Shown: piece after piece, positions 18,764-29,324 of the stretch
How positions within the stretch are numbered: the stretch's first letter is position 1
How the letters are laid out: the number at the start of each line of letters is the position of its first letter
Assembly (NCBI GenBank): GCA_002720855.1
Contig: PBIN01000014.1
Span: forward strand, 841,619-905,618
Direction of reading: 5' to 3'
Source: Rhodospirillaceae bacterium
GTDB lineage: Bacteria; Pseudomonadota; Alphaproteobacteria; MPNO01; UBA2964
DNA length: 64,000 nt
The notes under the pieces: model-generated
The model's input: the letters and a program-made list of their open reading frames with translations, nothing else
Told to the model about the DNA's origin: nothing
Database searches by the model: none
Program-made: the position numbers and the translations under genes

Positions 18764-19501
18764 TCAATGCATGTGAAGGGCGTCGTTGATATATAGACAG
18801 GTTAAAATCGTGAAAACATAGGCCTGAAGAAATGCAATCAGTATTTCTAGGCCCGATAAGGCGACAACAAAGGCGAGTGGGACCCATCCAAAATAAATAC
18901 CCAAGCTGATTATAAATCCGGCAAATACTTTTAGGAGGGTATGACCTGCAAGCATGTTTGCAAACAAACGAACAGATAGACTAACCGGCCGCGATAAATA
19001 GGAAATAATTTCAATCGGAATAAGTAAAGGCCATAGGGCGACAGAAACGCCTGGTGGAACAAAAAAACTGAAGAAGTGAAAACCATGTTTTACGAAACCC
19101 AACACTGTAACCCCAATAAAGACCACAGCTGCTAGTGCGAACGTTACAATGATATGGCTGGTAAAAGTGAAACTGTATGGGATCATGCCCAGCATGTTGC
19201 CGAACAAAATAAACATAAAAAGAGAAAACACGAAGGGGAAGTATTTGCGGCCATCATTGCCAACGTTGTCGCGCAACATATTTGCAACAAACTCGTAGGA
19301 TAATTCCGCCATTGATTGCCAGCGCCCTGGAACAAGGGCACGCTGTCGCATTCCCAAAACCAGAAAAAGCGTTACCAAAACCAGGGTAAGGGTCATAAAG
19401 AGCGCAGAATTTGTGAAAGAGACATCGATCTCGCCCATTTTTAGGGGAATCAGGGTCTTGATCTCAAACTGTGCTAGCGGGCTATGGCCTTCCGCTGCCA
19501 A
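18764..19501 (-). CDS. atpB: ATP synthase Fo subunit a
   Basis: The product is a 245-residue stator channel protein with five to six membrane helices. The essential arginine lies in [14 protein letters not shown]. Other family features are [20 protein letters not shown] and the C-terminal [16 protein letters not shown]. It is second in the operon, after atpI. F1 genes are not in the window, in line with the usual separation of Fo and F1 operons in alphaproteobacteria. Confidence 0.97.
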   Translation of the reverse strand: MAAEGHSPLAQFEIKTLIPLKMGEIDVSFTNSALFMTLTLVLVTLFLVLGMRQRALVPGRWQSMAELSYEFVANMLRDNVGNDGRKYFPFVFSLFMFILFGNMLGMIPYSFTFTSHIIVTFALAAVVFIGVTVLGFVKHGFHFFSFFVPPGVSVALWPLLIPIEIISYLSRPVSLSVRLFANMLAGHTLLKVFAGFIISLGIYFGWVPLAFVVALSGLEILIAFLQAYVFTILTCLYINDALHMH

Positions 19502-19546
19502 TGTAATTTCTCCTTTGGCTACGCCGAATTATCAGAACTATCGTTT

Positions 19547-19870
19547 TTATTCTCTCTCGTTATCGTCAAGATCCTGCATACCCATCGCAAGCCGATAAAC
19601 GTTCATAACCCCCGCAGCCGCGCCTAATACGAAGAACAGCAACATTAACCAGGGCTTAGTACCGAGCCAGTAATCGAGTAACAATCCTATGCCAACACCG
19701 ATTACCAACGCCGAAACAATCTCCACACCCAATCGCATGGCCAATGCCAGGCCGCTACGACTGGGACCTTTAGGACCGGATTTTGCAGCTGATTTTTCGG
19801 CTGCTTGGCGCGCCTGTTTTAACCGGGCATCAATATCCTGCGTTGAAGCGGATTTCTTTTGCTCGGTCAT
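19547..19870 (-). CDS. atpI: AtpI/AtpZ-type ATP synthase accessory protein
   Basis: The product is 107 residues with a charged N-terminal half (residues 1-38) followed by two membrane spans (about 43-65 and 72-92), with the LGTKPWLMLLFFVLGAAAG motif of the AtpI/AtpZ family. It is the first gene of the Fo operon. Proposed roles are assembly of the c-ring and magnesium supply; neither is visible from sequence. A GC-rich inverted repeat lies about 17 bases upstream of its start. Confidence 0.9.
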   Translation of the reverse strand: MTEQKKSASTQDIDARLKQARQAAEKSAAKSGPKGPSRSGLALAMRLGVEIVSALVIGVGIGLLLDYWLGTKPWLMLLFFVLGAAAGVMNVYRLAMGMQDLDDNERE

Positions 19871-19886
19871 GGCTGAATACGCCTTT

Positions 19887-19904
19887 CCCGCCCCTTAAGG
19901 CGGG
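19887..19904. other. GC-rich hairpin in the leader of the Fo operon
   Basis: CCCGCC and GGCGGG form a perfect 6-bp stem around CCTTAA, located just upstream of the atpI start in the 131-base gap before the smc gene, which is transcribed in the same direction. The lack of a T-tract argues against a simple terminator. It may sit in the 5' leader of the atp transcript. Confidence 0.35.
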
Positions 19905-20001
19905 GGCACCATAGGGGGCGGTTCTGACCCTGTCAAGGCTCAAAAAGAACAGGTTAAACTATTGAAAAATAACAATAAAAAATGACAAGATGATGAATCG
20001 A

Positions 20002-23000
20002 TCAGGCGCTTTCCCGAAGCTCTTCCGCTGCCTGCAAATCAACCGAAACGAGCTGCGAAACACCCCGCTCGCTCATCGTAACACCGAATAGTCTATCCAT
20101 ACGGGCCATCGTTAGCCGATGATGCGTAACAATCAGAAAACGAGTGCCAGTTTGCCGGGCAATTTCGCTAATGAGCTGACAAAATCTTTCGACATTGGCG
20201 TCATCCAATGGGGCATCGACCTCATCAAGCACACAAATAGGCGCCGGGTTGGTCAAAAAGACAGCAAACAGGAGAGCGATTGCCGTGAGAGCCTGTTCGC
20301 CGCCAGAAAGGAGTGAAAGAGTTTGCATTTTTTTGCCGGGAGGGCTCGCCATAATTTCGAGCCCCGCTTCCAGCGGGTCTTCCGCCTCTGTTAATGCAAG
20401 ATGCGCTTTGCCGCCACCGTAGAGCCGCGTAAAGAGCTTGCCAAAATGTGTGTTGACCTCTTCGAAAGCGGCTAGCAAACGCGTCCGGCCCTCGCGGTTT
20501 AAATTAGCAATACCTTGGCGAAGCCGTGCAATGGCTGAAATCAGATCTTCACGCTCTGACAGCATTACCTGAATACGTTCATCCAATTCTTCTGCTTCCG
20601 CTTCCGCTCGCAAATTGACAGCACCCATGTTTTCGCGTTCCCGTTTCAGTCGTTCAACGCGAACTTCGATTGCATCCCGGGTAGGCAGCTTGTCGTCATC
20701 GGCGACACCCACTTCTTCGAGCGCTTGGTCTGGCGTACATTTTACGCGTTCTGCGCAACGCTCAGCGATCACAGCCATGGATTGATCGACTTGCTCCTGA
20801 ATTGCTTCGCAACGCACCCGTTCCTCGCGAGCCTCAGCCAGCCTAGCTTCAATCTCGCGAAGCGCTTTGCCGGCAGCGGCTAATTTGGTTTCGCCTTCTG
20901 CAAGGGTATCAGCAGCTTCGTCACGCGACTTCTCGGCGAGCGAGATTTGTTCAAACAATTCCGTCCGCTGTATTGTGATTTCCTCGGGCCGTGCGGTGAC
21001 TTTTTGCAATGCTGTTTCAGCGATTTCCAGCCGCTGCAGCAGAGCTTCTATTTGCTCGGTTGCATTGTCAGCACGACGGCTCCACGACTCCCGCGCCTCA
21101 GCCATGTCCGACATACGTTGACGGCGTGAACCTGCTTCACCCACCAATCTGTCATATGCACTTTGACGTTCCGTCGCAGTAGTCCTGGCTTCGCTCAGTT
21201 CTGCCCGCAACTTGGTTGCTGCCTGCCGACGCTCTGGGATGTCGGTTAGGCCGGCTAGATCGCGCTGAGCCTGTTCGATGGCCGTTTCCATCTCGGCATC
21301 GTCTGCCCGAAGGACTTCAGCATTCTCAACTGCCGACGCAATTTTAGAACGGGCTTCGGAAAGGGTCCGATTCTGTGCGGCTTCACGGTCTCGAATATCC
21401 TGAAATGCCTGATCAGCATTTCGAACGGCCTCCCGTGCCGCTTGTTCGAGATTGGTAGCCCGTTCAGATTCTTTTTGCCGTTCTTCAAACTTTTCAGATG
21501 CGTCGGCGACAATTCGTGCTGCCCGGTCCACTTCGGCATGAAGATCTTTGAGCCGGTTCCTTTGGGTAAGTCTGGCCGCAGAGCCCTCGCTCGCCTCGCC
21601 GACAACTGTATAACCATCCCAGCGCCACAATCCGCCATCTCGGCTGACTAATCGTTGGCCTTGCGTAAGCTTGCCCGCGAGCGCGTTGCCCGTCGCTTCA
21701 GTATCAACAATACCAATCTGCGATAATCGACGTGCCAACTCGCGCGGTGCACTTACAACATTTGAAAGTGGTACAGCGCCGCTTGGCAGCGAATCTGGCG
21801 CGGAAAAAGGTGAAAGGGCACGCCAATGTATCGGTGCCGCCTCATCAGTCGGCGCATTTAGATCATCGCCTAACGCAATCGCTAGCGCCAGCTCGTATCC
21901 GGGCTCAACACTTAACGCATCGATCATCGGTGGCCAAAGATCAGGGTCGCCAACGGTCAAAAGCGCTTCAAGTGCTTCTTCTTCCGCCTTGAGGCGGGCT
22001 CGTTTTGTCTCGACTTCTTGCAAGGATACTCGGGCTTCATTCTCTTTCTTTAGCGCCGTGTGACGGTCTCTTTCAGTGTCTTCCAATGCCTTACGGGCAT
22101 CATCAAGGCCATTCCGTAGTTTCTCCATTTCCAAAGTGAACTCTGCGCCTGCGCCTTGTTCATCAATGGTCGCCTCTGCCGTTTCTCGTTCCGCCGAAAG
22201 TTCTTCCAGACGCTGCGCGATGCGTGACCTTCTGACTTCGGATTCGCTTATGCGCCGATTGAGCGCTTCCTGCCGAGTTTCGTCTGACGCGATACCTTGG
22301 GATAGGTCCGTCAAATTTTGTTCGAGCCGGCTGACTTCCGCATTGGCGGCGCTCAAGGCCTCATTCGCATCTGCGATATCCTGTTCCTGATTCTGCTCGG
22401 CGATTTCAAGAGCCTCAATTTCATTTTTTAAGCGTTCGAGCGCTGCTTCGGCATCTTCTTTCAGGCTAATCTCGCGATCTCTGTCGCCTTTGATCTGCGC
22501 AATTCGGTTGATCAACTCCAGCCGTTCGGCTTCGATCCGTTTTTCTTCTTGCTCCAACTCGTTGCGCGCGATAACGAGCCGCTGTAGTGAAGCTGCTTCT
22601 CGTGCTTCAGCATCCCGCAATGCAGGGACAGCGTTTGCAGCTTCGGTTTGAACAGTTGTCGCGCTTGCCACCTTCTGTGTCAAATCAGCAACCGCATCCT
22701 CGGCTTTGGACATACGCTCCATCGCAGCTGACTTTTCAGACGTTGCTTCAGTCCACTGGTGATGAATGGCAATTGCCTCGGCGCGGCGTATATGGTCGCT
22801 CAAATTGCGATAGCGCGTCGCCTGCCGCGCCTGTTTTTTCAGCGCTTTTAGCTGTTCTTCCAACGCACCAAGTACGTCGTCAAGCCGTTCAAGGTTCGTT
22901 TCCGCCGCCCGCAACCTTAACTCGGCTTCATGACGCCGAGAGTGCAGTCCGGTAATTCCGGCTGCTTCTTCAAGCAGATGCCGTCGATCCGTCGGTTTCG

Positions 23001-23463
23001 CTGCAATGAGGGCACCTATGCGTCCCTGGCTGACAAGGGCGGTCGAACGGGCACCGGACGCAGCATCGGCAAATAGCGTTTGGACATCGCGGGCCCGAAC
23101 GTCTGTGCCATTCACGCTGTAATTTGAGCCATCGCCCCGTTCAATTCGCCGGGTGATATCGAGTTCGTCACTGGTGTTGTACTGCGCGGGCGCGTCACGC
23201 TCTGCATTATCAATTTCCAGAGTGACTTCAGCAATGTTCCGTGCAGGCCTGCGATCAGTGCCGCCGAAAATGACATCCTCCATACCACCACCACGCATTT
23301 GTTTGGCGGAGGTTTCACCCATTACCCAGCGGATTGCTTCAACAAGATTAGATTTACCGCAGCCATTTGGGCCAACAACACCGGTCAAACCAGGTTCAAT
23401 CCATAGCTCCGTAGGATCGACAAAGGATTTGAAACCGGTGAGTTTTAGCTTGGTAAATTGCAC
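20002..23463 (-). CDS. smc: Chromosome segregation SMC ATPase
   Basis: The product is a 1153-residue SMC protein. The N-terminal head has the Walker A motif GPNGCGKSN (residues about 32-40) and the Q-loop region. Long coiled coils flank a central hinge at about 500-640. The C-terminal head has the signature LSGGEQALTAIALLFA, then Walker B CVLDEVDAPLDDAN, and the H-loop in FLIVTHHRLTMARM. It organises and compacts the chromosome as a dimer. The kleisin partners scpA and scpB are not here. It follows dsbA by 38 bases, a standard alphaproteobacterial pair. Confidence 0.97.
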   Translation of the reverse strand: MQFTKLKLTGFKSFVDPTELWIEPGLTGVVGPNGCGKSNLVEAIRWVMGETSAKQMRGGGMEDVIFGGTDRRPARNIAEVTLEIDNAERDAPAQYNTSDELDITRRIERGDGSNYSVNGTDVRARDVQTLFADAASGARSTALVSQGRIGALIAAKPTDRRHLLEEAAGITGLHSRRHEAELRLRAAETNLERLDDVLGALEEQLKALKKQARQATRYRNLSDHIRRAEAIAIHHQWTEATSEKSAAMERMSKAEDAVADLTQKVASATTVQTEAANAVPALRDAEAREAASLQRLVIARNELEQEEKRIEAERLELINRIAQIKGDRDREISLKEDAEAALERLKNEIEALEIAEQNQEQDIADANEALSAANAEVSRLEQNLTDLSQGIASDETRQEALNRRISESEVRRSRIAQRLEELSAERETAEATIDEQGAGAEFTLEMEKLRNGLDDARKALEDTERDRHTALKKENEARVSLQEVETKRARLKAEEEALEALLTVGDPDLWPPMIDALSVEPGYELALAIALGDDLNAPTDEAAPIHWRALSPFSAPDSLPSGAVPLSNVVSAPRELARRLSQIGIVDTEATGNALAGKLTQGQRLVSRDGGLWRWDGYTVVGEASEGSAARLTQRNRLKDLHAEVDRAARIVADASEKFEERQKESERATNLEQAAREAVRNADQAFQDIRDREAAQNRTLSEARSKIASAVENAEVLRADDAEMETAIEQAQRDLAGLTDIPERRQAATKLRAELSEARTTATERQSAYDRLVGEAGSRRQRMSDMAEARESWSRRADNATEQIEALLQRLEIAETALQKVTARPEEITIQRTELFEQISLAEKSRDEAADTLAEGETKLAAAGKALREIEARLAEAREERVRCEAIQEQVDQSMAVIAERCAERVKCTPDQALEEVGVADDDKLPTRDAIEVRVERLKRERENMGAVNLRAEAEAEELDERIQVMLSEREDLISAIARLRQGIANLNREGRTRLLAAFEEVNTHFGKLFTRLYGGGKAHLALTEAEDPLEAGLEIMASPPGKKMQTLSLLSGGEQALTAIALLFAVFLTNPAPICVLDEVDAPLDDANVERFCQLISEIARQTGTRFLIVTHHRLTMARMDRLFGVTMSERGVSQLVSVDLQAAEELRESA

Positions 23464-23501
23464 TTGTTACTGACTCCCAACATTACTAAGCGACTATGCT
23501 G

Positions 23502-24218
23502 TCACTTTTTGACCAGTGGATCGACGATGGCGCGAAACTGTTCGATTGTCAGTCCACCGCTATATCTTTTGCCATTGATGATGACAGTTGGTGTGGCATT
23601 GATGCCAAACGTCTTGTCGCCATCAAGGCGTTGTTTTACGACCGCATCGGCAATTTTTTCGTCTTTGATACAGGCGTCAAACTTTTCCTGGGACATGCCA
23701 CCAAGCCGGGCGATTCGTGACAAGGCCGCAAGGGGGTTTGTGTCGCGGGCCCAAATTGACTGTTGAGCAAACATTGCCTCAACGAATCCAAAATATCTTT
23801 CGCGCCCGGCACAACGCGCAATCATTGAGCCCCGGAGGGCCAACTGATCAAGTGGGAAATCCCGATAAATCAATCGAACTTTTCCGGATTCAATATATTC
23901 CTTCTTAACTGTTGGCAGCGTCGTTTGGTGAAAATTTGCGCAGGCGGGACATGTTAAAGACGCATATTCAACCATCGTTACAGGGGCTGAGTCGTTGCCG
24001 AGAATGTAATCGTCTTTGGTTATCTCAACATTGTCGAACGTCGCATCGGGGTTTGGAATTTCAATTTTCGCAGAAGCCGCATTCGCAGGCGCTGTTGCAG
24101 CGGGCGGGCGGTGTACCGTATTTCGTGACGCTTCGTTTCCGTCAATAATGCCTCTGATTGAAATTACGGCACCAATGGCGACAACTCCAGCTACTACATA
24201 TACCCATATATTCTGCAT
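23502..24218 (-). CDS. DsbA/DsbG-family periplasmic thioredoxin-fold protein
   Basis: The product is 238 residues. An N-terminal uncleaved or signal-like segment (about 4-22) precedes a thioredoxin fold with the redox motif CPAC in YASLTCPACANFH (near residue 95). The helical insertion and the late NATPTVIINGKRYSGG (cis-proline loop) are typical of the DsbA-like thioredoxin_4 group. It probably oxidises or isomerises periplasmic disulfides. The ribosome site is strong (AGGAGG). Its position between the DUF721 gene and smc is conserved in the class. Confidence 0.94.
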   Translation of the reverse strand: MQNIWVYVVAGVVAIGAVISIRGIIDGNEASRNTVHRPPAATAPANAASAKIEIPNPDATFDNVEITKDDYILGNDSAPVTMVEYASLTCPACANFHQTTLPTVKKEYIESGKVRLIYRDFPLDQLALRGSMIARCAGRERYFGFVEAMFAQQSIWARDTNPLAALSRIARLGGMSQEKFDACIKDEKIADAVVKQRLDGDKTFGINATPTVIINGKRYSGGLTIEQFRAIVDPLVKK

Positions 24219-24302
24219 TCATTCCTCCTAACCACAAGATATAGCGTAAATTCGGCTCTTTGGTCCAGCGTTGCTTAATGCCGATTGAGCTAACTTAAAC
24301 GC

Positions 24303-24854
24303 CTAAGATTTACCTGATTTTTCTGCAGCCTTGTCTAGCTCCACGGCTTTACCGAGTTTGTTAAGCGCATTGCGCAATTCCGGTTCGGCGATTGAATTTG
24401 TTTTCTCTTCAATATCCGAAATTTGTTGTGTCGTGAGTTCAGTATCGAGTTTCTTTTGATTATCCGGTTTCCGTGAATGAGATGACGTTTGAGTAATCGC
24501 CAGGCGATTGACGGCAGAATAACCAAAATACGTATTGATACGTTGCAGTATGGCCGGTTCCTGATGCTGGATCAGGAGAGCGACCGAGCCCGTAGCGGAC
24601 AAGTGCAATGTGCCACCCTGACGGGACCCTTTCGGAAAGCTGAGATGATCAGGGCAGCTTTCTGTTGCAAGTTCTTCGCCGGCGATTTCAGACCAGCGTG
24701 TAACTATTTCGGCGGCGGAAAACCCCCGTTTTCGCAAAGCAGGTTCAGCGATTTTTGGTAATACAGCGGCGAGTGAACGTGGCCCAGTCGGCGTTCTGCG
24801 CGTGCCGGTGCGCGTTTCTTTATCTCTATCGTTAGAAGTATTGTTTTTCGCCAT
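24303..24854 (-). CDS. DUF721 (DciA-like) protein
   Basis: The product is 183 residues. The N-terminal and middle parts carry the DUF721 pattern: ALRKRGFSAAEIVTRWSEIAGEELA, CPDHLSFP, then a strand-rich core LHLSATGSVALLIQHQEPAILQRIN and YFGYSAVNRLAI. The domain is related to DciA, the helicase loader common in bacteria lacking DnaC. The C-terminal 60 residues are charged and likely disordered. It is divergent from mutY and upstream of the dsbA-like gene. Confidence 0.88.
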   Translation of the reverse strand: MAKNNTSNDRDKETRTGTRRTPTGPRSLAAVLPKIAEPALRKRGFSAAEIVTRWSEIAGEELATESCPDHLSFPKGSRQGGTLHLSATGSVALLIQHQEPAILQRINTYFGYSAVNRLAITQTSSHSRKPDNQKKLDTELTTQQISDIEEKTNSIAEPELRNALNKLGKAVELDKAAEKSGKS

Positions 24855-24959
24855 CGCGTCCCAAAAGCGGCATGTTCGTTTTCTGCCGGTATTCCCGAGT
24901 CACCATTGAGCCCTTAAAGTAGGGTGCTACCCCGTCGGTAACAAGCAACGATGATGTGA

Positions 24960-26039
24960 ATGGCGTACAAAATTGTCTCATCACCAACTGCGATGCGACG
25001 CGAAATTCTTTTCTGGTACGACCGCCATCGCAGGGTAATGCCCTGGCGTGCAAAACCGGGGAAAACGCCTGACCCTTATCATGTCTGGCTCAGCGAGATC
25101 ATGTTGCAACAAACCACCGTCGCGACAGTCGGGCCTTATTTTTCGCGGTTTCTCGAGCGATGGCCGACTTTACCGGACCTCGCTTCCGCGGATCTCGATG
25201 AAATTTTGCATGGCTGGCAGGGTCTTGGCTATTACGCACGGGCAAGAAATATGCACCGATGCGCGAATGTCGTAGCGACAGAACACCAAGGTTGTTTCCC
25301 AAAAACCGAAGCGGAACTCCTTTCGCTACCCGGCATCGGCGCATATACAGCCGCTGCTATTTCTGCAATCGCATTTGGGAAACCGGCAAACGTTGTCGAC
25401 GGAAATGTAGAACGGGTAATGGCTCGATTTTTCGCGGTTGAGTCTCCCCTGCCTCACAGCAAGGAAACGCTACGAGCATTATCGGCCGACGTAGCACCGC
25501 AAACGGTGAGAGGCCGACCGGGTGATTTCGCACAGGCCGTTATGGATTTGGGCGCTACAGTTTGTACCCCGCGCAAACCAAAATGCGGATTCTGCCCCTG
25601 GCAACGGAGTTGCGCCGCACATGCGGCAGGCAATCAGGAAGAGTTGCCGAAAAAAATCAAAAAGGTACGGAAGCCTGTTCGCCAAGGTGTTGCGTTTTGG
25701 GTAATGCGCGAAGATGGCGCGCTTCTCCTTAGACGTCGCCCCGAAAAAGGTCTCCTTGGGGGTATGATCGAAATTCCTTCCACGGATTGGGTTGAGGGCG
25801 GCTGGAGCGATATTGAGGCCCAGAAAGCGGCACCATTTAAAGCCTGTTGGGTCCCGCTGACAGGAAGCGTTCGCCATACATTTACCCATTTTCACCTGGA
25901 GCTGTCGATCCTGGCAACACGCGTAAAATCGACGGTGACGTGTCCTGATGCGATTTGGGCAACCCCTGATCGACTCGGCGAACACGCCCTGCCGACTGTC
26001 ATGAAAAAAATCGTCAATTCAGCGTTAAAATCGGCGTAA
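24960..26039 (+). CDS. mutY: A/G-specific adenine DNA glycosylase
   Basis: The product is a 359-residue repair enzyme that removes adenine opposite 8-oxoguanine. The N-terminal domain has WLSEIMLQQTTVATV, the helix-hairpin-helix LPGIGAYTAAAI and the catalytic aspartate in VVDGNVERVMAR. The [4Fe-4S] loop follows as CTPRKPKCGFCPWQRSC. A C-terminal NUDIX-like domain (from about residue 230) recognises the oxidised base. It is divergent from the DUF721 gene, and its stop is close to the convergent ccrM stop. Confidence 0.97.
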   Translation: MAYKIVSSPTAMRREILFWYDRHRRVMPWRAKPGKTPDPYHVWLSEIMLQQTTVATVGPYFSRFLERWPTLPDLASADLDEILHGWQGLGYYARARNMHRCANVVATEHQGCFPKTEAELLSLPGIGAYTAAAISAIAFGKPANVVDGNVERVMARFFAVESPLPHSKETLRALSADVAPQTVRGRPGDFAQAVMDLGATVCTPRKPKCGFCPWQRSCAAHAAGNQEELPKKIKKVRKPVRQGVAFWVMREDGALLLRRRPEKGLLGGMIEIPSTDWVEGGWSDIEAQKAAPFKACWVPLTGSVRHTFTHFHLELSILATRVKSTVTCPDAIWATPDRLGEHALPTVMKKIVNSALKSA

Positions 26040-26044
26040 AGTTG

Positions 26045-27283
<1,239 letters not shown>

Positions 27284-27296
<13 letters not shown>

Positions 27297-27892
27297 AATA
27301 TCTTGATTATCGGCGCGAAGCTTTTTCGATGATGTGGCGTTACACCCAGCTCGTCGAGAGCCTTGCTGTGTTGCGCAGTTCCATATCCGGCATTTCGTTC
27401 CCAGCCATATCCCGGATAGGACAGGGAAAGTTTCTTCATGATGTTGTCTCGCCAGACCTTGGCAACAATTGAGGCTGCGGCGATCGACAATGAAATACTG
27501 TCGCCTTTGACGATAGTTTGGCAGGGGCAGGGTAAAGCCGGTTCGCGATTACCGTCGACTAATGCGAAATCAGGCCTAACCGGCAGATCGTTCAGGGCTC
27601 GTTCCATCGAGAGAAATGTCGCGCGAAGAATATTCAAATCATCAATTTCCTCTGGTGTTGCAGCTCCGATCCCAATTTGGGCACATTTTTTTAGCCGGGA
27701 CGCAATGTCTTCGCGTTTTGAAACACTCAGTTTTTTGGAGTCATCGATGATGGCACCCAGCTCGCTCGGCAAATTGCATTCATCAATAATCACGGCAGCG
27801 GACACGACCGGGCCCGCCCATGGGCCCCGCCCGACCTCGTCGATCCCAGCAACGACGCCGTCATACTGATTTTCAAACTTTAGATCAGCCAT
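27284..27892 (-). CDS. rnhB: Ribonuclease HII
   Basis: The product is a 202-residue enzyme removing ribonucleotides and RNA primers from DNA. The active-site signature GIDEVGRGPWAGPVV (acidic pair near residues 18-19) and the downstream DALVDGN-type motif (FALVDGNREP) with ASIVAKVWRD are present, as is the C-terminal YGWERNAGYGTAQHSKAL. The rnhB-ccrM neighbourhood is conserved in alphaproteobacteria. It overlaps the upstream antiporter gene by eight bases. Confidence 0.97.
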
Positions 27893-29324
27893 TGTTAGAC
27901 TTCTTTGTATTATCTGTGAGTTTGGGCTGAGGTGGCAATGATATAGCTTTTTTTTGCGCCCGTTTCTCAGCCGACTTTTCTTTCAGCATATGGGCTTGCG
28001 TCCAAAGACTTTCAGCCACACGTCGTGTCCAACGGGAACTGCGGCGCGCGAGCAGCCGTTCGCCGACGAAAGTTGCATCGAAAACAAGTTTGAGGGTGGG
28101 TAGCTGACGGGCGGCGATACGATGCAGCCGTCTCGCTGTGGTCAACCAGAACGGACTCAAAGCGAGGCTGAGGACAGTGACAGAAATTATCAGCTTCGAT
28201 TCTTGCGGGTTGATAGCCGCTACGGCCGTTGCGGATGCTGCGAGCAGGAAGGAAAACTCGCCGACTTGAGAGATCAAAACACCGGACATAAAGGCGCCCT
28301 GCCAGGATTCCCCCAAAACACGGAATATCAAGATATTCAGAGCACTTTTGAAAAGAGTAACGATTAAAAACAGCAGAAGGACTGTTCCCAAATTTTCCCA
28401 GACAAACTTTAAATCGAGGAGAAGCCCGATCGACAGAAAGAACACCATCAACATTACAGATTGAATAGGGCGCACCACGGCAAGCATCGGTTCACGTTCA
28501 GCGCTGTTTCCGATCGCCAGCCCGGCGAGAAAGGCACCGTAAGCGGGGGAAAGACCTATCGCTCCCATTAGCGCGCCGGCGCCGAAGCAATAGACGAGCC
28601 CGGCGAGAGGCGACAGATCAATGTGGCCGACGATAATTTTGTAGAAGGGAAGGTGCTGGCGACCTTGTTTCAGGAGCAGGCGCACTAGCACAAAAAGAAT
28701 GATTACCGAAATTGCGATCTGCGATGCGGCAGCCAAATCGAAGCCATCGGTACCCAGGTTTTCAACAACGAGCAGCATCGGCAGGAAGGCAAGGTCCTGG
28801 GCGATGAGAACAGCAACCGTTATGCGGCCAACCCGGGTGCGCAAGGACCCGATTTCCTCGAGCAGTTTCACGGCAACTGCGGTTGACGAAAGCGCAACAA
28901 CAAATCCGAGTAAAATTGCGGCGGAATTCGAGATGCCGAGCAATGATGAAGCGGCAAAAATCACCAGAAGGCTTGCTGCGGTCTGCATGATGACAGCAGG
29001 CAGGGCAAGCCTCCACGTGTATTTCAGCGTGCGAACGCTGAGCTCCATACCGACAATAAAGAGCAGCATAAGCACACCGATTTCGGCAAACCCGGCGATC
29101 ATGCCTTCGCTTTTGATGACTTGGAATCCGGTAGGGCCGAGAAGAACACCTGCAAGCAGATATCCGACAAGCGGCGGTTGTTTGAAGTGCGCAAATACCA
29201 TGCCGCAGGCCAGTGCGGTCAAAACGACATAGGCGAGTCCCGTGAGGTCCGTTGCGTGTTCCATCGAGGAAGGAAGTTTAACACAGCAAGCTGAGTCGCT
29301 CTCAACATTGCCGGTTTCGGCCAC
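27885..29324 (-). CDS. Cation:proton antiporter, KefB/CPA2 family
   Basis: The product is about 479 residues with some twelve membrane spans of the Na+/H+ exchanger fold. GLAYVVLTALACGMVFAHF, VGYLLAGVLLGPTGFQ and GFVVALSSTAVAVKLLEE are typical of KefB/YbaL-type CPA2 proteins. The C-terminus is only about 80 charged residues, without a TrkA-N domain, so regulation by NAD or glutathione adducts through that domain is not expected. The start is either the GTG immediately after the radical SAM stop or the ATG at 29264 (MEHATDLTG), which would remove a 20-residue polar leader. Confidence 0.9.
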   Translation of the reverse strand: MAETGNVESDSACCVKLPSSMEHATDLTGLAYVVLTALACGMVFAHFKQPPLVGYLLAGVLLGPTGFQVIKSEGMIAGFAEIGVLMLLFIVGMELSVRTLKYTWRLALPAVIMQTAASLLVIFAASSLLGISNSAAILLGFVVALSSTAVAVKLLEEIGSLRTRVGRITVAVLIAQDLAFLPMLLVVENLGTDGFDLAAASQIAISVIILFVLVRLLLKQGRQHLPFYKIIVGHIDLSPLAGLVYCFGAGALMGAIGLSPAYGAFLAGLAIGNSAEREPMLAVVRPIQSVMLMVFFLSIGLLLDLKFVWENLGTVLLLFLIVTLFKSALNILIFRVLGESWQGAFMSGVLISQVGEFSFLLAASATAVAAINPQESKLIISVTVLSLALSPFWLTTARRLHRIAARQLPTLKLVFDATFVGERLLARRSSRWTRRVAESLWTQAHMLKEKSAEKRAQKKAISLPPQPKLTDNTKKSNNG